Below are positions 9,136 through 16,577 of a DNA stretch of 64,000 bases, piece after piece. Made by a program: the position numbers and the translations under genes. Numbering within the stretch: position 1 is the first letter of the stretch; every line of letters begins with the position of its first letter. The stretch spans positions 62,001 through 126,000 of the forward strand of contig MKUP01000006.1 of assembly GCA_001898625.1 (NCBI GenBank), written 5' to 3'. The notes beneath the pieces were generated by a model that was given only the letters and a program-made list of their open reading frames with translations, was not told where the DNA came from and made no database searches. This stretch comes from Burkholderiales bacterium 67-32. GTDB taxonomy: Bacteria; Pseudomonadota; Gammaproteobacteria; Burkholderiales; Burkholderiaceae_B.

Positions 9136-10824
9136 ATGTCCGCTCTGCTCGCCCGCTATCTTCCCTTCCTGAACTGGCCCCGGCCCAACGCCGCCGATCT
9201 GGCCGCCGATGCCCGGGCCGGCTTCACGCTCGGCCTGATCCTGGTGCCGCAGGCCGTGGCCTACGCCATGCTGGCCGGCATGCCGCCCATCACTGGGCTG
9301 TACGCGGCGCTGATCCCGCCGGTGATCAGCGTGCTGTGGGGGTCGTGCCAACTCCTGGGCGCCGGGCCCGTCGCGCTGACCAGCATGCTGGTGGCGGGGT
9401 CGCTGTCGGGCATGGCGGCCGCCGAGTCGGCGCGCTGGGTCGAACTGGCGATCTGGCTGGCGCTGATGGCGGGGGCGATACAGATGCTGATCGGCGCGAC
9501 CCGGCTGGGCATGGTGGTGAACTTTCTGCCGGGATCCGTCGTGGGCGCGTTCACCCAGGCCGCCGCGCTGCTGATCATGCTGTCGCAACTGCCGGCCATG
9601 CTGGGGCTGGACTGGAGCGGCGCGCGGGGCGCGCTGGCCGCGGCCGACCCGCGCGGCTTGCTGGGCAGCGTGGACTGGACCGCGTTCGCCTTCGGCCTCG
9701 GGACGCTGGTATTCCTGTCCGCGCTGAAGAAGCACAGCAAGCGCCTGCCCATCGTGCTGGCGGCCGCGCTGGTGACGGGCCTGGTCAGCTGGGCCATCGG
9801 CTATGGCGAGCGGGGCGGCGCGGTGGTCGGGACGCTGCCGGCCGGCCTGCCGCAGTTCACCGTGCCGACGTTGCTGGATTGGGAAGACTACCGCAGCCTG
9901 CTGCCCGCGGCGGCGGTGATCGCGCTGGTCAGCTTCGTCGAGGCGCTGTCCAGCGCCAAGACCATCTCGCGCAGTACGCGCCGGCGCTGGAACGAGGACC
10001 AGGAATTCATCGGCCAGGGGCTGGCCAAGATCGCCAGCGGCCTGAGCGGCGCCTTTCCGGTCAGTGCCTCGTTCTCGCGTTCGGCGCTGAACCTGTTCGT
10101 GGGCGCGCGCTCGGGCTGGTCCGCGCTGTTCGCCTTCGTCTGCGTGCTGGCGAGCCTGCTGTTCCTGACCCCGGCCATCGCCCACTTGCCACGGGCCTTC
10201 CTGGCGGCCGTCATCATCGTGCCGGTCTCCAACCTGGTCTCGCCGCGCTTCTTCGTCCGGCTGTGGGCCACGTCGCGCGCCGAGGCCATCATCGCCGCGT
10301 CCACGGCCGTGGCCACCCTGATCGCCGCGCCCCAGTTGCAGTGGGGCATCCTGGCGGGCTTCATCCTGTCCCTGGGCTATTTCCTGTTCCAGCGCTCGCA
10401 CCCTCGCATCGTCGAGGTCGCCGTCCACGCCGACGGCACGCTGCGGGACCGCCAACGCTTCGGCCTGCCGCCGCTGGCGCCGGACCTGCTGGCGGTGCGC
10501 ATGGACGCGGAGCTGAGCTTCGTCACCGCCAACCCGCTGGAGCACTTCGTGATCGAACGCTGCCGGGCCGATCCGGGCATCAAGCGGGTGCTGATCTACG
10601 CGGGACCGATCAACGCCATCGACGTGACCGGGGTCGACACGCTCATCTACCTGATCGGGACGCTGCGTGACCAGGGCGTGGACCTGTACCTGGCGGGTGT
10701 GAAGAAACAGGTGGAGGACGTGTTCGACACCGCCGGCGTCACGGCCATGCTGCCGCCCCACCACGTGTTCCGCACCGAGCGCGAGGCCATTGCCGAACTG
10801 ACGGCGGGCGCGGTCAGGCCTTGA
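9136..10824 (+). CDS. SulP/SLC26 family anion transporter with STAS domain
   Basis: A 562-residue inner-membrane transporter. The first two-thirds are hydrophobic spans with the SulP signature near the start (GLILVPQAVAYAMLAG, then GLYAALIPP) and a conserved SFSRSALN segment around residue 315. The C-terminal roughly 120 residues form a cytoplasmic STAS domain (ending VTGVDTLIYLI...). Family members carry sulfate, bicarbonate or dicarboxylates; the substrate cannot be told here. The upstream open frame is long, but ATG 9136 gives the usual N-terminus. The gene ends 11 bases inside the convergent LysR gene. Confidence 0.88.
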   Translation: MSALLARYLPFLNWPRPNAADLAADARAGFTLGLILVPQAVAYAMLAGMPPITGLYAALIPPVISVLWGSCQLLGAGPVALTSMLVAGSLSGMAAAESARWVELAIWLALMAGAIQMLIGATRLGMVVNFLPGSVVGAFTQAAALLIMLSQLPAMLGLDWSGARGALAAADPRGLLGSVDWTAFAFGLGTLVFLSALKKHSKRLPIVLAAALVTGLVSWAIGYGERGGAVVGTLPAGLPQFTVPTLLDWEDYRSLLPAAAVIALVSFVEALSSAKTISRSTRRRWNEDQEFIGQGLAKIASGLSGAFPVSASFSRSALNLFVGARSGWSALFAFVCVLASLLFLTPAIAHLPRAFLAAVIIVPVSNLVSPRFFVRLWATSRAEAIIAASTAVATLIAAPQLQWGILAGFILSLGYFLFQRSHPRIVEVAVHADGTLRDRQRFGLPPLAPDLLAVRMDAELSFVTANPLEHFVIERCRADPGIKRVLIYAGPINAIDVTGVDTLIYLIGTLRDQGVDLYLAGVKKQVEDVFDTAGVTAMLPPHHVFRTEREAIAELTAGAVRP

Positions 10825-11674
10825 GCAGTTCCTCCAGCATCCAGGCCCCAACGGGGCCCAGGGGATGCTGGTTGGACCACACCACGTCCACCGGCAGCAG
10901 GCGCTCCTGGCCGGGCACCTGCAACTCCACCAGCCTGCCGGCGGCGAAGTTGGCCACCAGCCAGCGCGGCATCCTGGCCCAGCCGAAGTTCATGACCGCC
11001 ATCTCCAGCAGCATCAGGTAGTAGGGCGCCGACCAGGTGCGGCCCCGCGCGATGCGGCGGCCGTCGTCTTCGTAGGGGGCGATGCGCAATTCGCGCGCCT
11101 CGCGCAGGTCGGCCTCGGTGACCGCGCCGAGCTTCGCCAGCGGATGGTCCTTGCCCGTGACCACCACCATTTCCGACAGGTCCGGCAGCGTGCGGTGCTC
11201 CACGTCGGGCGGGTACTGCTCCTGCGCGCGCACCAGTCCCAGGTTGGCGCGGCCGCGCTGCACGGTGGCGACCGTGTCCCAGTCCTCGGACATCATGCAT
11301 TCGAACTCGATGTCGGGATACTTGCGGTCGAGCGAGGCCAGGATGGCCTCGAAGCGCTCGGACTGGTAGGTGTCGGACAGCGCCAGCGTGAGCCGCGCCT
11401 CGTGCCCCTGGGCATAGCGGCCGGCGGCGCGGCCCAGTTGCTCGGCGCTGGCCAGGACCTGGGCCGCCTCCACCAGCAGCGCCCGGCCCGCCGGGGTCAG
11501 CGTGGGCTGGCGGGTGGCCCGGTCGAACAACTGTACGCCCAGGTCGATTTCCAGGTTGGCGATGCTTTCGCTGATGCTGGACTGCCGCTTGCCCAGCTTG
11601 CGCGCGGCGGCCGAAAACGAACCCAGCGCGGCCGCCTGGGTGAAGGCCGCAAGCGCTTCCAGGGAATAAGCCAT
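10814..11674 (-). CDS. LysR-type regulator next to PACE efflux gene
   Basis: A 286-residue LysR regulator. The N-terminal winged HTH is AFTQAAALGSFSAAARKLGKRQSSISESIANLE (residues about 9-41, shown here only as landmark), followed by a periplasmic-binding-like effector domain. It is divergent from the PACE efflux gene with 98 bases between the start codons, containing two LysR-box-like inverted repeats. In Acinetobacter the analogous pair is AceR-AceI, where the LysR activates efflux on exposure to chlorhexidine or its natural substrates; the same logic is inferred here. It overlaps the convergent SulP gene by 11 bases. Confidence 0.88.
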   Translation of the reverse strand: MAYSLEALAAFTQAAALGSFSAAARKLGKRQSSISESIANLEIDLGVQLFDRATRQPTLTPAGRALLVEAAQVLASAEQLGRAAGRYAQGHEARLTLALSDTYQSERFEAILASLDRKYPDIEFECMMSEDWDTVATVQRGRANLGLVRAQEQYPPDVEHRTLPDLSEMVVVTGKDHPLAKLGAVTEADLREARELRIAPYEDDGRRIARGRTWSAPYYLMLLEMAVMNFGWARMPRWLVANFAAGRLVELQVPGQERLLPVDVVWSNQHPLGPVGAWMLEELLKA

Positions 11675-11686
11675 GCTCGGTTTCCT

Positions 11687-11748
11687 ATCGGAAAATCCGA
11701 TGATAACTACGTTTTATTTAACGGAAGTATCGCAGAAAATACCGATAC
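11687..11748. promoter_or_regulatory. Two LysR-box-like inverted repeats in the divergent efflux promoter
   Basis: ATCGG-AAAAT-CCGAT at 11687-11701, and GTATCG (11727-11732) mirrored by CGATAC (11743-11748). The pair lies between the LysR gene and the PACE gene, the usual site for autorepression and inducer-dependent activation. Confidence 0.5.
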
Positions 11749-11772
11749 GACATCAACGGAACGAGGTTGAAC

Positions 11773-12213
11773 GTGTTGCAGAACAAGAAATCGCTGCGTG
11801 AGCGCCTGGCGCACGCCCTGTGCTTCGAGATCATCGCGGTGGCGCTGTGCGCGCCCGCGCTGGCCTGGATCATGGGCAAGCCGCTGCTGCACATGGGTGC
11901 GCTGACGGCGGTGATCTCGCTCATCGCCATGCTGTGGAACATGGTCTACAACGCCGGGTTCGAGCGTGTGGAGCGTCGCCTGGGCTGGGTGCGCGACACC
12001 CGGGTGCGGATGGTCCACGCGCTGGGCTTCGAGTTCGGTTTGATCCTGATCGTGGTTCCGCTGGCGGCGTGGTGGCTGAGCATTTCGCTGTGGGAAGCGC
12101 TGGTGCTGGATATCGGCCTGCTGCTGTTCTTCCTGCCCTATACCTACGTGTATAACCTGGCGTATGACCGGCTGCGCGTGCACTGGATGCGGGAGGCGTG
12201 CCCTGGCGCTTAA
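11773..12213 (+). CDS. PACE family multidrug efflux transporter (AceI-like)
   Basis: A 146-residue inner-membrane protein with four spans arranged as two tandem bacterial-transmembrane-pair repeats. The first repeat starts RLAHALCFEIIAVAL and the second RMVHALGFEFGLILI, each with the conserved (H)A..FE motif whose Glu couples to protons in AceI. Homologues export chlorhexidine, acriflavine and short diamines. The GTG at 11773 sits 6 bases after GGAACGAGG and is preferred over TTG 11767, which abuts that sequence. It is probably controlled by the divergent LysR. Confidence 0.88.
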   Translation: MLQNKKSLRERLAHALCFEIIAVALCAPALAWIMGKPLLHMGALTAVISLIAMLWNMVYNAGFERVERRLGWVRDTRVRMVHALGFEFGLILIVVPLAAWWLSISLWEALVLDIGLLLFFLPYTYVYNLAYDRLRVHWMREACPGA

Positions 12214-12288
12214 GCCAGGGTTAAGCCCCGGCTGCCATCCTCCGCAGCACCGCGCCTGCCTTCGGCCGGCATACCGGGAGAACCGCTC

Positions 12289-13002
12289 ATGACTCCGCAA
12301 GAACGCGCCCTGCTCGACAATTTCCTGGACCGCCTGGCCGGTGTCCAGGGCATGGACAAGGACCCCGAGGCCGATGCCCTGATCCGGCAGCGTGCCGCCG
12401 GCCAGCCGGATGCGCTCTACCTCAGCATCCAGCGTGCGCTGCTGCTGGAACATGCGCTGGAAGGCGCGCAGGCACGTATCGCCGCGCTGGAGCAGCAGGT
12501 GAGCGAACTCCAGGCCGCCTCGCGGCAACAGCAGGAAGCCCGGCCCGCGCGCAGTTTCCTGGGCGGGCTGCTGGGCGGCGATGCGTGGGGCAAGGCGCCC
12601 GCACGAGCGGCACCCGCTGGCGGATCGATGATTGGCAGCGAGATCGGCCAGCGCCCGGAGTACCGGCCCGCTGCGTCGGCAGCGCCCTATGCCGGCGCAC
12701 CAACCGCCGGCGGCGCCATGGGCAGCTTCCTGGGCAATGCCGCGGCTACGGCGGCGGGAGTGGCGGGCGGGATGTTCCTGTTCAACGGCATCGAGCACCT
12801 GATGGGCGGCGGCGTGGGCCAGGCCGCGCATCTGGCGGGCAGCGCGCCGGCTTCGGAAACGATCACGCAGAACGTCACCAACAACTACTACGGCAGTGGG
12901 AACGACGGCCGCCCGGATGCGGACGGCGATGCGCAGGCCTATGACACGTCGGCCGACGATTCCTTCACCGACGATACGTTCCCGGACGACGACTTCGTCT
13001 GA
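12289..13002 (+). CDS. DUF2076 family protein
   Basis: A 237-residue protein beginning MTPQERALLDNFLDRL, the DUF2076 signature. A helical region with a short coiled coil (about 50-75, LEQQVSELQ) is followed by a Gly/Ala-rich low-complexity middle including a possible hydrophobic segment (SFLGNAAATAAGVAGGMFL, about 145-163). It ends in VTNNYYG and an acidic Asp-rich tail. The function of the family is unknown; the layout resembles a membrane-associated or periplasmic ligand-sensing protein. Start: ATG 12289. It is convergent with ampG. Confidence 0.8.
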   Translation: MTPQERALLDNFLDRLAGVQGMDKDPEADALIRQRAAGQPDALYLSIQRALLLEHALEGAQARIAALEQQVSELQAASRQQQEARPARSFLGGLLGGDAWGKAPARAAPAGGSMIGSEIGQRPEYRPAASAAPYAGAPTAGGAMGSFLGNAAATAAGVAGGMFLFNGIEHLMGGGVGQAAHLAGSAPASETITQNVTNNYYGSGNDGRPDADGDAQAYDTSADDSFTDDTFPDDDFV

Positions 13003-13020
13003 CGGCCGCCCCAGGCCCCG

Positions 13021-14280
13021 TCAGGCCTGGTCCAGCGCCCGCACGTCGGCCCGCCGCCACCACAGCAGGACCATGCCGGGCAGGGCGATCACTACGGTGA
13101 CCAGGAAGAAGGTGGGCCAGCCGTAGTTTTCCACCATGGGCGGGGCCAGCGGCCCGGCCAGGTAGGTGCGCCCCACGGCCGACAGGGCGGACAGCAGCGC
13201 GAACTGGGTGGCCGAGAAGCGGTGGTCGCACAGGCCCATGAGCAGGGCCACGAAGGCCGCCGTGCCCATGCCGCCGCACAGGTTCTCGATGCCGACGGCG
13301 GCGGCCATCAGCAGGATGCTCTTGGGGCTGATGGCGAGCAGCCAGAATCCCAGGTTGGAGACGGCCTGCAGCAGGCCGAACAGCATCAGCGACCGGAACA
13401 GCCCCAGCTTTGCCAGCAGCGAACCGCCCGCCAGCGCGCCGATGATGGTGGCGCCCAGGCCCAGCACCTTGTTGATGGTGCCGACCTCGGTGGCGGAGAA
13501 GCCCGCGCCGCGGATCAGGAAGGCGGTGGACAGGCTGCCGGCGAAGGCGTCGCCCAGCTTGTAGAGCACGATCAGCACCAGCAGCACGATGGCGCCGGGG
13601 CGGCGGAAGAATTCGACCAGAGGTCCGGTCACGGCCTCGGCCAGCGTGCGGGGCGCGGCGGCGGGCATTTCGGGTTCGGGGGCCCACAGCGTGGCCAGGA
13701 CGGCCAGGCCCATCAGGCCGCCCATCAGCACGTACATGTTGCCCCAGCCCAGCCAGCTGTCGGCGATGACCAGGGCCAGGCCGCCCGACACCAGCATGGC
13801 CAGCCGGTAGCCCAGCACGGATACCGCGGCGCCGGCGCCGCGTTCTTCCTTGCGCAGCACGTCGGTCCGGTAGGCGTCGAAGGCGATGTCCTGCGAGGAC
13901 GAGCAGAAGGCGACGAACACGGCGATCAGCGCCAGCGGCAGCAGGGCACTGCTGGGCGAGAGCAGGCCCATGGCCATGATGGCGAACGCCAGCAGTAATT
14001 GCGTGACCACCATCCAGCCGCGCCGGCGGCCCAGCAGCGGCGGCGTGTAGCGGTCCATCAGCGGGGCCCAGAGGAACTTCAACGTGTAGGCTGAGCCGAC
14101 CAGGGTCAGGAAGCCGATGGCCTGCAGCGACACGCCATCCACGGTGGCCCAGGCCTGCAGCGTGCCGCTGGTCAGCGCCAGGGGCAGGCCGCTGGCGAAG
14201 CCCAGGGCCAGCAGCGGCGCGACGCGCCGGTTCGTGTACAGCGACGAGGCGGCCGCGGGCGCCTCCGGGCGGGCGTTCAA
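13021..14280 (-). CDS. ampG: AmpG family muropeptide MFS permease
   Basis: A 419-residue, 12-span MFS protein with typical AmpG segments: LGFASGLPLALTSGTLQAW near the N-terminus, SSQDIAFDAYRTD (about residues 135-147), and GALAGG in the second half. AmpG imports anhydro-muropeptides for cell wall recycling and influences AmpC induction. Its start overlaps the stop of the upstream 109-residue gene (ATGA), and that gene follows the orotate phosphoribosyltransferase-like gene by 22 bases, so it is probably transcribed from the XRE-side promoter. Why a recycling permease shares this operon is unclear. Confidence 0.85.
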   Translation of the reverse strand: MNARPEAPAAASSLYTNRRVAPLLALGFASGLPLALTSGTLQAWATVDGVSLQAIGFLTLVGSAYTLKFLWAPLMDRYTPPLLGRRRGWMVVTQLLLAFAIMAMGLLSPSSALLPLALIAVFVAFCSSSQDIAFDAYRTDVLRKEERGAGAAVSVLGYRLAMLVSGGLALVIADSWLGWGNMYVLMGGLMGLAVLATLWAPEPEMPAAAPRTLAEAVTGPLVEFFRRPGAIVLLVLIVLYKLGDAFAGSLSTAFLIRGAGFSATEVGTINKVLGLGATIIGALAGGSLLAKLGLFRSLMLFGLLQAVSNLGFWLLAISPKSILLMAAAVGIENLCGGMGTAAFVALLMGLCDHRFSATQFALLSALSAVGRTYLAGPLAPPMVENYGWPTFFLVTVVIALPGMVLLWWRRADVRALDQA

Positions 14281-14606
14281 AATATCTTTCCGCTGCGGCC
14301 GTAGTCCAGCACGATCCAGTTCAGGGCGGCGACGAGATCCTGCGCCGTGCCGGTCCTGAATGCTTCGTCGAGCCGGTTCATGTAGGAAAGGAGCTGGGTC
14401 TTCGCGGTTTCGGCGAAGGCGGGCGCGATGCCCTGGTCTTCATACAGCAGCACGTACGAGCGGGCGAAACCGTAGACCAGGAAGTAGGCGGCGGCATGTT
14501 CGGAGTCGCTGGAGACCAGCGCCAGCGAGCCTTCCTTGACCTTGAGGAAACTGTCGGTACCGGGGGCCTGGGCGGCGAAACGTTGGATCAGATCGGTGAA
14601 GTTCAT
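14277..14606 (-). CDS. Hypothetical 109-residue protein
   Basis: Unrecognised small soluble protein, predicted mostly helical, starting MNFTDLIQRFAAQAPGTDSF. It has an aromatic central stretch (AAYFLVYGFARSYVLLYED) and ends DYGRSGKIF. It has neither a signal peptide nor cysteines. It lies 22 bases after the phosphoribosyltransferase-like gene and overlaps ampG by four bases, so coupled translation is likely. Codon use is like its neighbours, supporting a real gene. Confidence 0.7.
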   Translation of the reverse strand: MNFTDLIQRFAAQAPGTDSFLKVKEGSLALVSSDSEHAAAYFLVYGFARSYVLLYEDQGIAPAFAETAKTQLLSYMNRLDEAFRTGTAQDLVAALNWIVLDYGRSGKIF

Positions 14607-14628
14607 AACACGTGGGTAGCGATAAAAG

Positions 14629-15303
14629 TCACGGAAGGCGGGAGATGCCGCCGTGGGCCTTGGACCATTCGGAAGTATGGAGCAGGAATCCTTCTACTTT
14701 TTCGATGTCGGCGGCGGTCAGGACCGTGCCCGTCCTGGCCTGCGCGATGATGTCCTGCCAAGTGGCCAGCGCGTGCATCGTGACACCGATTTCTTCCATG
14801 GTACGCCGGCTTTCGGCAAACGTATCGTAATAGAAGATGCTCAGGACGTGGGCCAGCTCCAGGCCCGAATCGCGTACCGCCTTGCAGAAGTTGCGCTTGC
14901 TCTGGCCGTCGGTGGTCAGGTCGTCCACCAGCAGCACTCGCGCGCCGGCCTGCGCCATGCCTTCGATCTGCGCGTTGCGGCCGAAGCCCAGCGGCTTCTT
15001 GCGCACGATCAGCAGCGGCAGCGACAGCCGGTCGGCCAGCCAGGCGGCGTAGGGCACGCCGGCCGTCTCGGCCCCGGCGATGGCGTCGATGTTCTGCACG
15101 CCGATGCGATGCCGCACCACCGCCTGCGCCGCGTCCACCAGCACCTTGCGCCCCGCCACCGACGAGATCAGCCGCCGTACGTCCACATACACCGGACTGG
15201 CCCAGCCCGAGCGCAGGATGAACGGTTTGGCCGAGCTGACGTGCACCGCCCCCGATTCCAGCAGCAGTTGCGCCACCGTCGATCCGATAGAGGTTTCTTC
15301 CAT
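14629..15303 (-). CDS. Orotate phosphoribosyltransferase-like protein (second copy)
   Basis: A 224-residue type I phosphoribosyltransferase. The PRPP-binding loop is VLLVDDLTTDGQSK (residues 123-136), the catalytic flexible loop is VRKKPLGFG..AQIEG (100-115), and the N-terminal region FILRSGWASPVYVD matches the orotate-binding part. It would convert orotate plus PRPP to OMP. It differs clearly from the canonical PyrE at 35944 (which has [11 protein letters not shown] and DDVISAGTS), so it is a paralogue rather than a duplicate. It follows the XRE gene by 36 bases and lies opposite the MFS-PyrK-PyrD genes, suggesting salvage of imported orotate. Substrate preference is inferred. Confidence 0.78.
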   Translation of the reverse strand: MEETSIGSTVAQLLLESGAVHVSSAKPFILRSGWASPVYVDVRRLISSVAGRKVLVDAAQAVVRHRIGVQNIDAIAGAETAGVPYAAWLADRLSLPLLIVRKKPLGFGRNAQIEGMAQAGARVLLVDDLTTDGQSKRNFCKAVRDSGLELAHVLSIFYYDTFAESRRTMEEIGVTMHALATWQDIIAQARTGTVLTAADIEKVEGFLLHTSEWSKAHGGISRLP

Positions 15304-15339
15304 TTCACTATTCCATGTGTGGGGGCGAACGACCCGCGG

Positions 15340-16221
15340 TCAGACCACCTTCAGCATGCTACTGAGAAGTTCCGCCGCTTGTTGCCCTTTGTAGGCGCGT
15401 TCCCATAGGTTTTCCACCATTTTCGTATAAAGCTCGACTGCCTCGGGCGCCGAGGTGACCTGGGCGATGCCGGTCGCGACGTTGGGCAGTTCGCCGAAGC
15501 GGAACGGGCTGACCGCCACGAACGAGGCGCTGGGCCGCTCGAATACCTGGAAGGTGGCGTTGGGCATGCTGTCGTCGACGATGCCGATCTGCATGTCCAT
15601 CGGGTGTTCGCGCAATAGATCGATGATCCGCTCGACCTCGCGCCGCGCCGCCAGCGACCGCTCCATGCGCACCGAGGGCGGCAGGTCGATGCGGCCCACC
15701 AGTCCGAAGTGGACGAAGCGTTCGATCTCGCGCAGTCCGATCAGGCTGATGATGGGCGGGCGGCGCCGGGCGTAGGCCCGCTTGCGCTCGCCCAGGATCT
15801 TCATCAAGGCCTGCATGCGCTCGGGTTCGATGCTGGGATGGGCCTCGTGCAGCATCTGTTCCAGGTAGCCAGCGTATTCGTCCGAGGTCAGCAGGAAGGA
15901 GATGGGCTCGAAATGGGCCATGATGCGCGTGGCGTCGGTCTCGAGCTGGCGCATGCGTTCGATGTAGGCCACCGGCGAGGTGTAGTACTCGGCCCCCACG
16001 CCCAGCAGCGAGGCCAGCGAGGTATCCAGGATGTGGGCCAGCCGCTCCAGCGTCTCGATCTTGACGATTTCGCCCTTCTCCATGCGGTACACCGCCGCCC
16101 GCGACACCCCCAGCTGAGCCGCGATGTCCTCGGCCCGCAGCGAGGCGCCTATCCGGTAGGCGCGCAGCCTTTCGCCGATGGCATGGAAGTCGACGACGCG
16201 CGATCTGGAAGAAGTGTTCAT
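15340..16221 (-). CDS. XRE-type transcriptional regulator of the orotate locus
   Basis: A 293-residue regulator. The N-terminal HTH_3 domain covers about residues 12-65 (GERLRAYRIGASLRAEDIA, then GVSRAAVYRMEKGE). It is followed by a roughly 200-residue C-terminal domain with no motif I recognise, presumably for ligand sensing. ATG 16221 gives a sensible N-terminus; the open frame runs 25 codons further. It heads the minus-strand genes and is divergent from the MFS transporter across a 356-base region with inverted repeats, so it probably controls both arms. Orotate, dihydroorotate or a pyrimidine nucleotide is the natural guess for the effector. Confidence 0.8.
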   Translation of the reverse strand: MNTSSRSRVVDFHAIGERLRAYRIGASLRAEDIAAQLGVSRAAVYRMEKGEIVKIETLERLAHILDTSLASLLGVGAEYYTSPVAYIERMRQLETDATRIMAHFEPISFLLTSDEYAGYLEQMLHEAHPSIEPERMQALMKILGERKRAYARRRPPIISLIGLREIERFVHFGLVGRIDLPPSVRMERSLAARREVERIIDLLREHPMDMQIGIVDDSMPNATFQVFERPSASFVAVSPFRFGELPNVATGIAQVTSAPEAVELYTKMVENLWERAYKGQQAAELLSSMLKVV

Positions 16222-16577
16222 CGAAGCAAGTCTAAAAATTGAGAATACTGGGTTTCGAGCAGCTCGCACACGACGCCCCGAAACCGAGCGGAACATCCCT
16301 TATTTGCCCAGTATTAGTGCGGGTTTGCACTAATATCGTGCGCGCCTGACAACATCGGGATTTACCTTATCAGCTTAGTGAAATTTCGCTTGAAAGGTAA
16401 GAAAAAGTGTCTTAGTCTAAAAAAAAAGACTTTCGGCGTAAACAGTTTTTGCCTGCTCCATGCCACAAGCATGTCCGGCACGGGCCGTCTCCTCCAGGGG
16501 GCGGCGCCGGCGGGAGGCAGCCGCCGCCTGGCAGCACCTTTTGATTGATGGATACCTCTTCCTTTCGGAGATAGGAA
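16222..16577. promoter_or_regulatory. Divergent regulatory region between XRE and MFS genes
   Basis: A 356-base non-coding stretch, AT-richer than its surroundings. It holds AATACTGGG (16244-16252) mirrored by CCCAGTATT (16308-16316), and TATTAGTGC (16312-16320) mirrored by GCACTAATA (16327-16335) around GGGTTT. It also has GGTTTCG/CGAAACC and a poly-A tract (around 16421-16429) flanked by AGTCT/AGACT. The MFS gene starts behind GGAGATAGGAA. The nested repeats are candidate operators for the XRE protein. Confidence 0.55.

Noticed and set aside
9058-10851. 597-residue open frame antisense to the SulP gene
   Set aside because: Gln/Arg/Gly-rich shadow without recognisable domain.
12896-13002. 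Acidic Asp/Thr tail of the DUF2076 protein as a calcium-binding repeat
   Set aside because: The Asp-Asp-Ser/Thr pattern is irregular and lacks an RTX or EF-hand spacing.
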